A stretch of 44,862 nt of DNA. Origin: Desulfobacterales bacterium (GTDB lineage: Bacteria; Desulfobacterota; Desulfobacteria; Desulfobacterales; B30-G6). This document shows, piece after piece, positions 31,963 through 41,748 of the stretch (within the stretch, counting starts at the first letter, position 1; the number at the start of each line of letters is the position of its first letter). Below the pieces are notes generated by a model that was not told the DNA's origin, ran no database searches, and saw nothing but the letters and a program-made list of their open reading frames with translations. The stretch is taken from the NCBI GenBank assembly GCA_029940035.1, contig JAOZRT010000003.1:1-44862 (forward strand). Direction: 5' to 3'. A program made the translations under genes and the position numbers.

Positions 31963-33470
31963 ATTTAAGCCGGCTTTTGCAAACCATCGGCGTACAGGCA
32001 GACTCCCCGGAGGCGCAGACGAGCCCGATAGGGTCCGTCCATTACGACTCCAGAGATGTCGTTCCGCAAGGACTGTTTGTTGCCATAAAAGGCTTTAAAT
32101 TCGATGGGCATGATTTTATCGATGACGCTGTCCAACGGGGAGCATCAGCCATTGTCGCCCAATACCCCGTTGCCGCCGATGTCCCTGTGGTCACTGTCGC
32201 CGACACGCGCAAAGCGCTCGCTTCCCTGGCCGACACTTTTTTCGGGCACCCCTCCCGGGAACTCACTCTGATCGGGATTACCGGAACCAACGGCAAAACC
32301 ACAACCGCCTACATTCTTGAGAGCATCCTGAGGGAAGCGGGGTTCAACGCGGGGGTCATCGGCACCGTCAACTACCGCTACAACCAGAAGGTGTTCGACA
32401 ACCCCGTAACCACGCCCGAATCGCTGGATCTTCAACGCATCCTGCGGGAGATGAAGGATGATGGCGTGTCCCATGTGGTCATGGAGGTTTCCTCCCACGC
32501 CATAGACCTGGACAGGATCTTCAGATGTGACCTGGACGTGGCTGTTTTCACCAATTTGAGCCAGGATCACCTGGATTACCACCAGGACATGCAGTCGTAC
32601 TGGGAATGCAAGAAAAGGCTTTTTACCGAACACCTGCTGGAAGGGAACGCTCCTGGCCGCAAGACCGCCGTGGTCAATGCGGACACTTCCAAGGGCCGCC
32701 AGCTGATCAAGGAAGTCTCCTGTCCCTGTGTGGCCGTGGGCCATGCACCGGAGAACCCGGTTCGTCCCATCGCAATTGACATGGGTCTTAAGGGAATCAA
32801 CGGCACGATCGATATTTCCGGCGACACCATCCTTTTCCAGTCGAAACTGGCCGGTCGCCACAACCTCGAAAATATACTTTGTGCGGCCGGTGCTGCCACG
32901 GCCCTCAACCTATCGCCGCAATGCATTCAGGCCGGCATTGAGAACATTTCTGCGGTGCCGGGGCGACTCCAGCGTGTCCCCGGTCCGGAGAAGCGGCCCG
33001 TATTCGTGGACTATGCCCACACGCCCGATGCGCTTGAAAATGTCCTTCAGGCCCTGAAAGCCCTGGGACCCGATAAACTGATCTGCATATTCGGCTGCGG
33101 CGGAGACCGGGACAGGACCAAACGGCCCATGATGGGCGAAATTTCAGGCAGGCTGTCCGACCTGACCATCGTCACCTCGGACAACCCGCGAACAGAACAG
33201 CCAGCAGCCATCATCACCGACATCCTTCCGGGGGTGAAAGCGGCCTGCCGCACTGAATACCATCCTGAAGACCTTCGGAACGGATGGCAGAAAAAGGGTT
33301 ATCTGGTGGAACCGGACCGGAAACAGGCCATCCGGCTGGGCATCGAGGCTGCTAAGGCCGGCGACATCGTGGTCATTGCCGGCAAGGGGCATGAAACATA
33401 TCAGATCGTTGGCGACCAAACCCTCGCGTTCAGCGATGTGGAGGAAGCGGCAGCGGTTATCGGGAATTAG
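31959..33470 (+). CDS. murE: UDP-MurNAc-tripeptide synthetase MurE (meso-DAP type)
   Basis: A 503-residue Mur ligase that adds meso-diaminopimelate to UDP-MurNAc-L-Ala-D-Glu. GITGTNGKTTT is the ATP-binding loop, EVSSHAIDLDRI and the carbamylated-Lys region are typical, and DNPR (in SDNPRTEQP) is the signature for DAP rather than Lys. The start overlaps ftsI as ATGA. The gene is followed by a 161-bp repeat-bearing gap, unlike the tight junctions before it. Confidence 0.95.
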   Translation: MNLSRLLQTIGVQADSPEAQTSPIGSVHYDSRDVVPQGLFVAIKGFKFDGHDFIDDAVQRGASAIVAQYPVAADVPVVTVADTRKALASLADTFFGHPSRELTLIGITGTNGKTTTAYILESILREAGFNAGVIGTVNYRYNQKVFDNPVTTPESLDLQRILREMKDDGVSHVVMEVSSHAIDLDRIFRCDLDVAVFTNLSQDHLDYHQDMQSYWECKKRLFTEHLLEGNAPGRKTAVVNADTSKGRQLIKEVSCPCVAVGHAPENPVRPIAIDMGLKGINGTIDISGDTILFQSKLAGRHNLENILCAAGAATALNLSPQCIQAGIENISAVPGRLQRVPGPEKRPVFVDYAHTPDALENVLQALKALGPDKLICIFGCGGDRDRTKRPMMGEISGRLSDLTIVTSDNPRTEQPAAIITDILPGVKAACRTEYHPEDLRNGWQKKGYLVEPDRKQAIRLGIEAAKAGDIVVIAGKGHETYQIVGDQTLAFSDVEEAAAVIGN

Positions 33471-33631
33471 GGATTGGTGTTTTGTATTTGGTGTTTGGTG
33501 TTGGAAAAGTTCTGAAACACTTGGCTGAAAGCAATGCCGACTAAATACAATACACAAAATACCAAACACATTCTGGACAAAATAGAAAAAAACATATCAG
33601 GAAATTTTAGGACAGCGCAGACAATCAGTTT
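33471..33631. repeat. inverted low-complexity repeat between murE and murF
   Basis: GGTGTTTTGTATTTGGTGTTTGG at about 33476-33503 is roughly the inverse of CTAAATACAATACACAAAATACCAAACACATTC at 33541-33573. The arms could form a long imperfect hairpin. The unit TTTGGTGT is repeated in each arm. This insertion breaks the otherwise overlapping operon but leaves both genes intact. Confidence 0.65.
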
Positions 33632-35059
33632 ATGAATAAGCATCCAAAACCCATACCGTGGAAAACAGGCGATATTCTCGATGCAACGGGAGGCGACCTT
33701 GTGGCCGGCCCCGGCAACGGTGTGTTTGACAGCATCGCCATCGACTCCAGGAACGTTGCCGCGGGCGAGCTATTTGTCGCCATCGTCGGCGAGGTTCACG
33801 ACGGCCACGCGTTCGTCCACGGCGTTTTGGACCAGGGTGTGCGGGGGGTGCTGGTGGAAAATAAAAAGGCCCGGGAGCTGATGCACGGGGACCTCGATAC
33901 ACGGAGAGTCACAGTGATCGGTGTGGCCGACACCACCCGGGCCCTGGGCGATCTGGCAGCCTTCAATCGTTGCCGCACCCCTTTGAAGGTGATTGCCCTG
34001 ACCGGATCCAACGGCAAGACCTCGACTCGCACCATGCTCACCCACATCGTCGAACAGCGATACGAAACCTTGTCGCCTAAAGCGAACTTCAACAACGAAA
34101 TCGGTATGCCCCTCACCTTGCTCCGGCTTGAAGAAATGCACACGCTGGCCGTGCTCGAACTGGGGATGAACAAATCCGGCGAAATAAGGAGGCTGGCAGA
34201 AATCTGCCGACCCGATATCGGCATGATCACCAATGTGGCCCCCGCCCATCTGGAAGGCCTGGGATCCATCGAAGACATCCTGCGCGCCAAGGGGGAGCTG
34301 CTGGAAGGGCTGAACATTGGCGGCAGAACCATCTTGAACGCCGACGACTCCCGCGTGGCCGGCCTGGCGAAAAATGCACCCGGCGAGGTATTGATGTTCG
34401 GTCTTTCCGATCGGGCGGCCGTACGCGCCAGCCATATAAGCGACAAGGGACATAGACTGTCATTTCACATGGAAGTGCCGGGGGCAACCACCGAGGTCAC
34501 CCTTGCCACCCCCGGAAAATTTATGGTTTCCAATGCCCTGGCTGCGGCTGCGGCAGGATATCTGCTGGAAATCCCCCTGTCTGAGATCAAGACAGGACTC
34601 GAACGTTTTCAACCCGTCAACGGCCGCATGCACATCCGGGAATTGGCCAATGGTATCTGCCTCATCGACGATGCCTACAATGCCAACCCCTATTCTGTAA
34701 AAGCCGCCCTCGACACCTTGAAACAGATGGGGCAACAGCGTTCGAGAATCGTCGTGCTCGGCGACATGCTCGAACTGGGAAAAGATTCCGCCGCCCTTCA
34801 CCGCGACGTTGGACAACATGTGGCCCTCACCGCCCCCCACCGGCTTTACCTGACCGGCAACTTTGCCGGAGACACCGCCCAGGGCGCCCGGGACGGCGGA
34901 ATGGACCCGGATCAAATTAGCATCGGCTCCATACGGGAAATAGCGGCAGATTTGATCAGCCGGGCGGATTCCCGGGACAATATTCTGGTAAAAGGCTCAC
35001 GCGGCATGCGCATGGAGCGCATCGTCAAGGAACTGACCAACATGTTTGGACAAAGGTAG
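33632..35059 (+). CDS. murF: UDP-MurNAc-pentapeptide synthetase MurF
   Basis: A 475-residue Mur ligase adding D-Ala-D-Ala to UDP-MurNAc-tripeptide. ALTGSNGKTSTRTML is the ATP loop, KANFNNEIGMPLTLL and ELGMNKSGEI are MurF-specific, and DDAYNANPYSVKAAL lies in the C-terminal domain. It starts at ATG 33632 after the repeat gap and ends three bases before mraY. Confidence 0.94.
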   Translation: MNKHPKPIPWKTGDILDATGGDLVAGPGNGVFDSIAIDSRNVAAGELFVAIVGEVHDGHAFVHGVLDQGVRGVLVENKKARELMHGDLDTRRVTVIGVADTTRALGDLAAFNRCRTPLKVIALTGSNGKTSTRTMLTHIVEQRYETLSPKANFNNEIGMPLTLLRLEEMHTLAVLELGMNKSGEIRRLAEICRPDIGMITNVAPAHLEGLGSIEDILRAKGELLEGLNIGGRTILNADDSRVAGLAKNAPGEVLMFGLSDRAAVRASHISDKGHRLSFHMEVPGATTEVTLATPGKFMVSNALAAAAAGYLLEIPLSEIKTGLERFQPVNGRMHIRELANGICLIDDAYNANPYSVKAALDTLKQMGQQRSRIVVLGDMLELGKDSAALHRDVGQHVALTAPHRLYLTGNFAGDTAQGARDGGMDPDQISIGSIREIAADLISRADSRDNILVKGSRGMRMERIVKELTNMFGQR

Positions 35060-35062
35060 CCC

Positions 35063-36142
35063 ATGCTGTACCACCTTTTATACCCGCTGCACACGACCCT
35101 GTCGGCACTGAATGTGTTCCGCTACATCACTTTTCGGACCATTTACGCCAGTCTTACGGCGTTTCTGGTCTGCTTCCTGATCGGCCCCTGGGTCATCCGC
35201 CGGCTCAAGTATTTGCAGATCGGCCAGTATATCCAGGAAGACGGGCCCGAAACCCACCAGTCCAAAGCAGGGACCCCGACCATGGGCGGCATTCTAATCC
35301 TGTTTGCCATCGTCACCTCTTCGCTTCTATGGGCCGACCTGACCAACGGTTACGTCTGGATCGCCCTGCTGATCGTTTGCGGTTACGGTCTGGTTGGTTT
35401 TGCTGACGACTACCTGATGCTGATAAAAAAGAGAAATAAGGGGCTGACAGCCCGGACCAAATTTGCGTGCCAAGTGCTCCTGGCGGGCGTGGCCGGTACC
35501 TTACTCTATATAAGCCCTGATTTTGACACCCGGGTGACCATACCTTTTTTCAAAGATATGTCCCCGGACCTCGGGTGGGGCTACATTCTGTTTGCCATCC
35601 TCGTGATCGTGGGAGCATCCAATGCCGTCAACCTGACCGACGGCCTGGACGGCTTAGCCATCGGCCCCACGGTCATCGCCGCCAGCACCTACATGGTTTT
35701 TGCTTATGTGGCCGGGCATACCAAACTGGCGGATTACCTGCAGATCAATTACGTTGCAGGATGCGGTGAACTGACCATTTTCTGCGGCGCCATCGCCGGC
35801 GCCGGCCTTGGTTTTCTCTGGTTCAACACCTACCCGGCCCAAATTTTTATGGGAGATGTGGGGTCCCTTTCCCTGGGCGGCGCCCTGGGAACCGTGGCGG
35901 TTATCACCAAGCAGGAAATTTTACTGGTAATCGTGGGCGGGCTCTTCGTTATCGAAGCCCTGTCGGTCATCTTTCAGGTAAGTTTTTTCAAGATGACCAA
36001 CGGCGGGCGGATTTTCAAAATGGCCCCCCTGCACCATCATTTTGAACTTAAAGGCTGGCCCGAGCCCAAAATCATCGTGCGTTTCTGGATCATTGCCATT
36101 GCCCTGGCTTTGTTTTCCATGAGCACGCTGAAGCTTCGTTAG
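35063..36142 (+). CDS. mraY: phospho-MurNAc-pentapeptide translocase MraY
   Basis: A 359-residue polytopic inner-membrane enzyme with about ten helices that makes lipid I from UDP-MurNAc-pentapeptide and undecaprenyl phosphate. [18 protein letters not shown] (catalytic Asp pair), [20 protein letters not shown] and [12 protein letters not shown] are all conserved blocks. The next gene, ftsW, begins 32 bp later; murD, which often sits here, is absent. Confidence 0.96.
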   Translation: MLYHLLYPLHTTLSALNVFRYITFRTIYASLTAFLVCFLIGPWVIRRLKYLQIGQYIQEDGPETHQSKAGTPTMGGILILFAIVTSSLLWADLTNGYVWIALLIVCGYGLVGFADDYLMLIKKRNKGLTARTKFACQVLLAGVAGTLLYISPDFDTRVTIPFFKDMSPDLGWGYILFAILVIVGASNAVNLTDGLDGLAIGPTVIAASTYMVFAYVAGHTKLADYLQINYVAGCGELTIFCGAIAGAGLGFLWFNTYPAQIFMGDVGSLSLGGALGTVAVITKQEILLVIVGGLFVIEALSVIFQVSFFKMTNGGRIFKMAPLHHHFELKGWPEPKIIVRFWIIAIALALFSMSTLKLR

Positions 36143-36174
36143 TATAATGGACAGATCAAAGGGATACAGGAACC

Positions 36175-37305
36175 ATGGCCGGTAGTACGAAACAGACCCA
36201 AGCACCGACTTATGACGTTACCCTGCTCTTTTCCGTACTGTTTCTGGTGGGAATCGGCATCGTCATGGTTTACAGCGCAAGTTCGGCCCTGGCTCTGAAG
36301 AAATTCGGCTCTGACTACTATTTCCTGAAAAGACAGGCTTTGTTCTCGCTGTTCGGCATCGTGGCGCTGGTCATCTGCAGCCATGTGCCCTTTAAGGCCT
36401 ACCGGGTATTGAGCTACCCTATTCTGCTGCTGGCCCTGGCGCTCCTCGCTGCAGTTCAGATATCCGCTCTGGGCCTGTCGGCGGGCGGGTCCCTGAGGTG
36501 GTTGCGGCTGGGCCCGTTTTCGTTTCAGCCTTCCGAATTCGCCAGGCTGGCCATGGTTATCTACCTGGCCTACTCCATGAGCAAAAAGCAGGAAATGATC
36601 AAGGAGTTCTACGTGGGTTTCATGCCGCACGTCATCGTGCTGGCCATGTTCACGATTCTGATTTTCATGCAGCCCGATTTCGGCTCGGTGGTTATCCTGG
36701 GAGCAGTCACCTGGATGATGATGTTTGTGGGCGGGGTCCGCCTGCTCCACCTGCTCTCGGCCCTGCTGTTGGTCCTGCCGGTGGCCTACTATTTCATGAT
36801 TAGCGCCGAGTACCGCATCAGGCGTATTACCAGCTTCCTGGACCCCTGGCAATACCCCACGGATGAGGGCTACCAAATCGTCCATTCGCTCATGGCTTTC
36901 GGTACCGGGGGCATCTGGGGAACCGGCATCGGCAAAGGATATCAAAAACTGTTCTATCTACCGGAGCCGCACACTGACTTCATATTTTCAGTCATTGGTG
37001 AAGAACTCGGGCTGTGGGGAGTAATGTTCATCCTGGGTATCTATGTTCTCATCCTGTGGCGGGGCATCCACATTGCCCGCCATAGCGACGATACCTTCGG
37101 TACGTATCTGGCTACCGGCATCATCGCAACCATCACCCTGCAGGTCTGTGTAAACATGGGCGTCACCCTGGGGCTTCTGCCCACAAAAGGGCTGTCCCTC
37201 CCCTTTTTGAGCTACGGGGGGACCTCGCTTTTAATCAATATGGCCTCCATCGGCATCCTCATGAACATCGGAGCCAAAAAGGCAGGGAGGCAGAATGCAG
37301 GCTAA
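36175..37305 (+). CDS. ftsW: septal peptidoglycan glycosyltransferase FtsW
   Basis: A 376-residue SEDS-family protein with ten predicted membrane helices. YSASSALALKKFGSDYYFLKRQ near the start, FQPSEFARL (SEDS motif), the catalytic-loop region ISAEYRIRRITSFLDPW and KGLSLPFLSYGGTSL are conserved. It polymerises lipid II at the septum with FtsI. The last 11 bases overlap the predicted murG start. Confidence 0.95.
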   Translation: MAGSTKQTQAPTYDVTLLFSVLFLVGIGIVMVYSASSALALKKFGSDYYFLKRQALFSLFGIVALVICSHVPFKAYRVLSYPILLLALALLAAVQISALGLSAGGSLRWLRLGPFSFQPSEFARLAMVIYLAYSMSKKQEMIKEFYVGFMPHVIVLAMFTILIFMQPDFGSVVILGAVTWMMMFVGGVRLLHLLSALLLVLPVAYYFMISAEYRIRRITSFLDPWQYPTDEGYQIVHSLMAFGTGGIWGTGIGKGYQKLFYLPEPHTDFIFSVIGEELGLWGVMFILGIYVLILWRGIHIARHSDDTFGTYLATGIIATITLQVCVNMGVTLGLLPTKGLSLPFLSYGGTSLLINMASIGILMNIGAKKAGRQNAG

Positions 37306-38515
37306 CGCCCACGTACTGAGCGAAATCCAGATTCCGGCGGCCTCCGTGAGCCGCAGCCTGGACAGAAACAATGGACAGGCGGCAGAAGGCCGTGCAGCGC
37401 ACGCCCGGATGCACCCCGTCCGGGTGGTCATTGCCGGAGGCGGAACCGGGGGGCACCTTTTCCCGGGAATTGCCGTTGCCGAGGAAGTGCTGGCGCGGAA
37501 TGGTCAGAGCGACGTGCTCTTTATCGGAACCGGCAACCCCATGGAAAGAACGGCCTTAAGCCAAAAGGGGTTCAACTTTACAGCCATAACCGTTCAGGGC
37601 CTGAAGAACAGAGGTATCCTGAATCAGATAAAAGCCCTGATACTGCTGCCGGCGAGCCTGATCGCTTCGAGCAGAATCTTAAAGGCGTTCGACCCGGATC
37701 TGGTTTTGGGGGTAGGCGGATATTCCGCCGGACCTGTGGTTGCCGCAGCCTGGCTCAAGGGTATCAAAACCGCCCTCCAGGAGCAGAATATTCTGCCGGG
37801 GATTACCAATCGATGGCTGTCACGGATCACAAATCGTCTCTACCTTTCCTTTCCGGAAACAAGAGGGATGGCGACGGCAGACAAAGCCCTGGTGACCGGC
37901 AATCCCGTGCGGCAGGAATTCTTTGCCGCCATACCGCCACGGCAACAGACGCAGGAAGCCACGGAAAAAGAGGCAGCGCCGTTTACAGTGCTGATTGCCG
38001 GTGGAAGCCAGGGCGCACATGCCATCAATAAGGCCATGCAGTCGGCACTGGCGCACCTTTCCGACACTGGGCGTTATCACTTCATCCACCAGACAGGGGC
38101 GGATGATGAAGCCATGATGAACGAAACATACGCAAACAGCCGTGCCAAGGGCACGGTCAAGGCTTTTTTTAGTGACATGGCCCGTCAATACCAGGCAGCG
38201 AACTTGATTGTCTGCCGGGCTGGGGCCACAACCGTGGCGGAAGTCACCGCCCTGGGGAAACCGGTCATCTTTATTCCCTTTCCCTATGCAGCGGACGACC
38301 ATCAGCGGTTGAATGCCGAAAGCCTTGTGCGGGAAGGCGCTTCCGAGATGATTATCGAAAAGGATCTCGCAGGTCAGATGCTAGCCCAGCGGATCGAACA
38401 TTATGCAGGTGCACCCGAAGAACTGGCCCGGATGGGCGCCCGGGCATCCCTGCTGGGCCGCCCGGATGCGGCCAAAGCCATTGTGGACGATATGTATCAA
38501 CTAATTAGCTCATAG
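37295..38515 (+). CDS. murG: UDP-GlcNAc transferase MurG
   Basis: Peripheral inner-membrane GT28 enzyme that makes lipid II from lipid I. GGGTGGHLFPGIAVAEE is the N-terminal G-loop, GGSQGA and the CRAGATTVAEVTALGKP donor-binding region follow. The start at 37295 gives 406 residues and a GGGAGG site just upstream, but adds about 38 residues not typical of the family; an ATG at 37409 (MHPVRVVIAGG) gives the usual length of 368. I keep the longer form because of the ribosome binding site and the overlap with ftsW. The TAG stop lies in a hairpin arm. Confidence 0.92.
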   Translation: MQANAHVLSEIQIPAASVSRSLDRNNGQAAEGRAAHARMHPVRVVIAGGGTGGHLFPGIAVAEEVLARNGQSDVLFIGTGNPMERTALSQKGFNFTAITVQGLKNRGILNQIKALILLPASLIASSRILKAFDPDLVLGVGGYSAGPVVAAAWLKGIKTALQEQNILPGITNRWLSRITNRLYLSFPETRGMATADKALVTGNPVRQEFFAAIPPRQQTQEATEKEAAPFTVLIAGGSQGAHAINKAMQSALAHLSDTGRYHFIHQTGADDEAMMNETYANSRAKGTVKAFFSDMARQYQAANLIVCRAGATTVAEVTALGKPVIFIPFPYAADDHQRLNAESLVREGASEMIIEKDLAGQMLAQRIEHYAGAPEELARMGARASLLGRPDAAKAIVDDMYQLISS

Positions 38516-38561
38516 CTGGTAGCTCGTAGGTTCTGGCTATCAGCTATCAACTATGAGCTAA
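38505..38561. repeat. inverted repeat between murG and murC, covering the murG stop
   Basis: TTAGCTCATAG at 38505-38515 and CTATGAGCTAA at 38551-38561 are perfect reverse complements. The 35 bases between them contain further AGCTGGTAGCT and AGCTATCA copies, so the hairpin is longer but imperfect. The murG TAG is the end of the left arm. The unit is of the AGCT(G/A)(G/A)TAGCT type. Confidence 0.7.
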
Positions 38562-38579
38562 GCGAGTGTAAACGAGACT

Positions 38580-39947
38580 ATGTATCAAAAAAAATACCAC
38601 ATCCATTTTGTAGGCATCGGCGGAATCGGCATGAGCGGCATTGCGGAACTGCTGCTCAATCTTGGTTACGAGGTGTCCGGATCCGATCTCAAGACCACGG
38701 ACATCACCCGGCGTCTGGTCGAACTCGGGGGCATTGTGTACGCGGGCCATCACGAAGATCAGACCCAGGGGGCGGACGTGGTGGTCACCTCTTCCGCAGT
38801 CAGCCACACCAACCCCGAAATCGTCGCCGCGGAGCAGGCCTCGATCCCGGTTATTCCGCGGGCGGAAATGCTCGCCGAGCTGATGCGGTTGAAATACGGC
38901 GTAGCCATCGCCGGCGCCCATGGCAAAACATCCACAACCTCGATTGTCTCCACGGTGCTGGCCCGCGGCGGCCTCGATCCCACAGTGGTCATCGGCGGTA
39001 AACTGAAAAGCATTGGCTCCAATGCCCTGCTGGGCCAGGGGGAGTTCATCGTAGCCGAAGCAGACGAAAGCGACGGCTCTTTTCTGAAAATGTCACCGGC
39101 TATTGCAGTGGTAACCAACATCGACCGCGAACACCTGGACCACTATGGCGACCTGGAGACCATCAAGACAGCGTTTCTGAGCTTCATCGATAGAATCCCT
39201 TTTTACGGCCTGGCGGTTCTCTGTCTGGACAACGATCATGTTCAGGACATCATCCCCCTGATCAAGAAACGCTATGTGACGTATGGAAGGGCGCCCCAGG
39301 CCGATATCCAGGCCAAGAAAATATCTTTCAACGGTCTGCAAAGCGAGTTTACAGTCTCTTTTCGTGGCGAGGAACTGGGCCGCATCAAGCTCAATCTGCC
39401 GGGCATGCACAATGTGTACAATGCCATGGCGAGCATTGCCGTAGGGATCGAACTCAATATGTCCTTTGACCTGATCAAGGAAGCCCTCGAACAGGCCGAA
39501 GGCGTTCAGCGCCGGATGGAAATCAAGGGCGACATCAAGGGAGCCACGGTCATCGACGATTACGGCCATCATCCCACGGAGATCAAAGCCACCCTGAAAG
39601 CCCTGGCGGATGCCTGGCCCGACAGGCGCAAAATCGTGGTTTTCCAGCCCCACCGGTATACACGAACCCGGGACCTGTTCGACGATTTCACACGCGCTTT
39701 TTACCAGTCAGACCTGCTGCTGGTAATGCCCATCTATTCGGCCGGCGAAGACAGGATCGATGGTGTGGACGGGCACGACCTCTGCGAGGACATCATGGCC
39801 CACGGTCACAGGCAGGTCATCTGCGTCAAGGGCATGGAAGAGGCGGTTGAATGCCTCAAAGACAATATCACTGACCAGGACATCGTCCTGACGCTCGGAG
39901 CGGGGGATGTCTGGATGGTCGGTGAAAAACTGCTGGAGAAACCGTAA
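38580..39947 (+). CDS. murC: UDP-MurNAc--L-alanine ligase MurC
   Basis: A 455-residue Mur ligase that adds L-Ala to UDP-MurNAc. FVGIGGIGMSGIAELL is the UDP-binding N-terminus, GAHGKTSTTS the ATP loop, EADESDGSFL and DYGHHPTEIKATL are MurC signatures. It follows murG after a 64-bp repeat gap. The stop shares an A with the murB start. Confidence 0.95.
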   Translation: MYQKKYHIHFVGIGGIGMSGIAELLLNLGYEVSGSDLKTTDITRRLVELGGIVYAGHHEDQTQGADVVVTSSAVSHTNPEIVAAEQASIPVIPRAEMLAELMRLKYGVAIAGAHGKTSTTSIVSTVLARGGLDPTVVIGGKLKSIGSNALLGQGEFIVAEADESDGSFLKMSPAIAVVTNIDREHLDHYGDLETIKTAFLSFIDRIPFYGLAVLCLDNDHVQDIIPLIKKRYVTYGRAPQADIQAKKISFNGLQSEFTVSFRGEELGRIKLNLPGMHNVYNAMASIAVGIELNMSFDLIKEALEQAEGVQRRMEIKGDIKGATVIDDYGHHPTEIKATLKALADAWPDRRKIVVFQPHRYTRTRDLFDDFTRAFYQSDLLLVMPIYSAGEDRIDGVDGHDLCEDIMAHGHRQVICVKGMEEAVECLKDNITDQDIVLTLGAGDVWMVGEKLLEKP

Positions 39948-40894
39948 TGCCGCTGGACACGACCACCAGGGAATGGTTGACAGATACCTTTGCCGATGAC
40001 GTGAGGTTTGAAGAACCCATGTCGCAGCATACGTCGTTCCGGGTGGGCGGGCCGGCCGAGGCACTCGTCAGGCCCAAGGGGAAAGGCGACCTTGTGCGGC
40101 TGGTGCAATGGGCCACAGAACATGGCATTGGCTATATGCCCCTGGGGGCGGGCAGCAATATACTGGTCAGACAAAAAGGCATCCGGGGAATCGTGATCAT
40201 GCTGGACAGCTGTCTTGCGTCCATTGTTGAAAACAAAACACCATCGGATGGCCCGTGCATCACGGCGGGTGCCGGTGTAAAACTGGCCGGCCTATGCACA
40301 TTCGCCCTCAAGCAAGGGCTGGAGGGGCTCAATTTTGCCCTGGGCATTCCCGGCACCGTGGGCGGGAGCATACGGGTCAACGCGGGCACACCTGACGGGT
40401 GCATGGGAGACGTGGTGGTGTCGGTCAACCTCTTGATGCCGGAAGGGTCTTTGCGAAGTGTGGAAAAAACAGAGCTTGTTTTCTCCTACCGGAAAATGGA
40501 TTGGCCGTCCGATACAGCCTTTGAACCGGGATGTGAGCCAATCATTCTGGAGGCGGCCCTCCGCCTCAAACCAGCTGACAGACACGGTCTCAAAAAGGAG
40601 GCCGAACAGATAATGCAGCAACGCAAAAATCACCAACCCTGGACGGCAAAAAGTGCCGGGTGCATTTTCAAGAATCCTGCCGGGGAACGGTCAGCCGGAC
40701 AGTTGATCGACATGGCCGGATTGAAGGGAAAGCGCATAGGGGATGCGGAAGTTTCTACCCTGCATGCCAATTTCATCATCAACAAAGGGCGGGCAACCGC
40801 CGACGATGTACTGAATCTGGTGGACCTCGTGAGATCCACCGTATTCCAGCGCTATCAAATTGAACTCGAGACAGAGGTCAGAATTGTTGGTTAA
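39947..40894 (+). CDS. murB: UDP-N-acetylenolpyruvoylglucosamine reductase MurB
   Basis: A 315-residue FAD enzyme that reduces UDP-GlcNAc-enolpyruvate to UDP-MurNAc. TSFRVGGPAEALV, GAGSNILV and GIPGTVGGSIRVNAG bind FAD. SAGCIFKNPAG, AGQLIDMAGLKGKRIGDAEV and the terminal ELETEVRIVG (catalytic Glu) identify it. It overlaps murC by TAATG. ddl, which often follows murB, is absent. Confidence 0.94.
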   Translation: MPLDTTTREWLTDTFADDVRFEEPMSQHTSFRVGGPAEALVRPKGKGDLVRLVQWATEHGIGYMPLGAGSNILVRQKGIRGIVIMLDSCLASIVENKTPSDGPCITAGAGVKLAGLCTFALKQGLEGLNFALGIPGTVGGSIRVNAGTPDGCMGDVVVSVNLLMPEGSLRSVEKTELVFSYRKMDWPSDTAFEPGCEPIILEAALRLKPADRHGLKKEAEQIMQQRKNHQPWTAKSAGCIFKNPAGERSAGQLIDMAGLKGKRIGDAEVSTLHANFIINKGRATADDVLNLVDLVRSTVFQRYQIELETEVRIVG

Positions 40895-41747
40895 ACAGAA
40901 AAAAAGAAGGCTCAAAAAGAACTACTTCAAGAACAGCGGAGCCAAGCAGCGTGCCAAAATAGTTGCGACATTGGGCAATGTGCTGAAAATAGCATCCCTG
41001 TTGACCGTCGTGGCCCTCATGAGCTGTGCCTTTGTCTTCGGGTACGACCTGTTGACCCAGTCGTCTTTTTTCAGCGCTTCGGATATCCGGGTGTCGGGTT
41101 TCGACCGGCTGACGATGCAACAGATTATCGACCACGCCGACATCCACGCCGGCCGGAACATATTCTCCATCAACCTCACCACGACGCGCAAACGGTTGCT
41201 GGCACACCCCTGGATCAAGGACGCCGAGGTCAGCCGGGAAATTCCTTCCGGGCTGGCTATCCAAATAACGGAGTATGAGCCCCTGGCCATTATCGACATG
41301 AATCACCGTTTCCTCATCGACCAATCCGGGATCATATTCAAGGAATGGGATGAAAACGACCCTTCGGACCTGCCGGTCATCGCGGGGCTGGGTATCTCAG
41401 ACCTGAAAGTCGGTGACGGACCTTCCAGCCGTTCTTTCAGCGCCATCATGTCGGTGTTGAAACTCGGCCAGAAAAACAACAGCACGATCCCCATCGATCA
41501 AATCAGCAGGATAGAGGTGGACAGGGACATCGGCCTGACCCTCCATGTGAAGGATCAAACAGGGGCAATTCACCTGGGATATCACGATTATCCCAGCAAA
41601 TACAAATTACTGGAGAAGGTACTGGTCTATTTTGAAAACAAAAACAATGATTCAACGCTGCGATCCATCGATCTGAACAACCCGAACCGTATCGTTGTCA
41701 ACATAGATACCAAAGCGTCACCCGCCACGGGTCAAAAGGAGGTGTAA
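40884..41747 (+). CDS. ftsQ: cell division protein FtsQ
   Basis: A bitopic divisome protein (287 residues from the chosen start). A strongly basic cytoplasmic tail (KQKKRRLKKNYFKN) leads into one helix (about 33-55), then the POTRA domain (SASDIRVSGFDRLTMQQI) and the FtsQ beta domain (TIPIDQISRIEVDRDIGLTL). I prefer the TTG at 40884 because AGAGG stands six bases before it; a TTG at 40860 would overlap murB by 35 bases without a clear site. It recruits FtsL and FtsB. Confidence 0.87.
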   Translation: MLVKQKKRRLKKNYFKNSGAKQRAKIVATLGNVLKIASLLTVVALMSCAFVFGYDLLTQSSFFSASDIRVSGFDRLTMQQIIDHADIHAGRNIFSINLTTTRKRLLAHPWIKDAEVSREIPSGLAIQITEYEPLAIIDMNHRFLIDQSGIIFKEWDENDPSDLPVIAGLGISDLKVGDGPSSRSFSAIMSVLKLGQKNNSTIPIDQISRIEVDRDIGLTLHVKDQTGAIHLGYHDYPSKYKLLEKVLVYFENKNNDSTLRSIDLNNPNRIVVNIDTKASPATGQKEV

Positions 41748-41748
41748 G

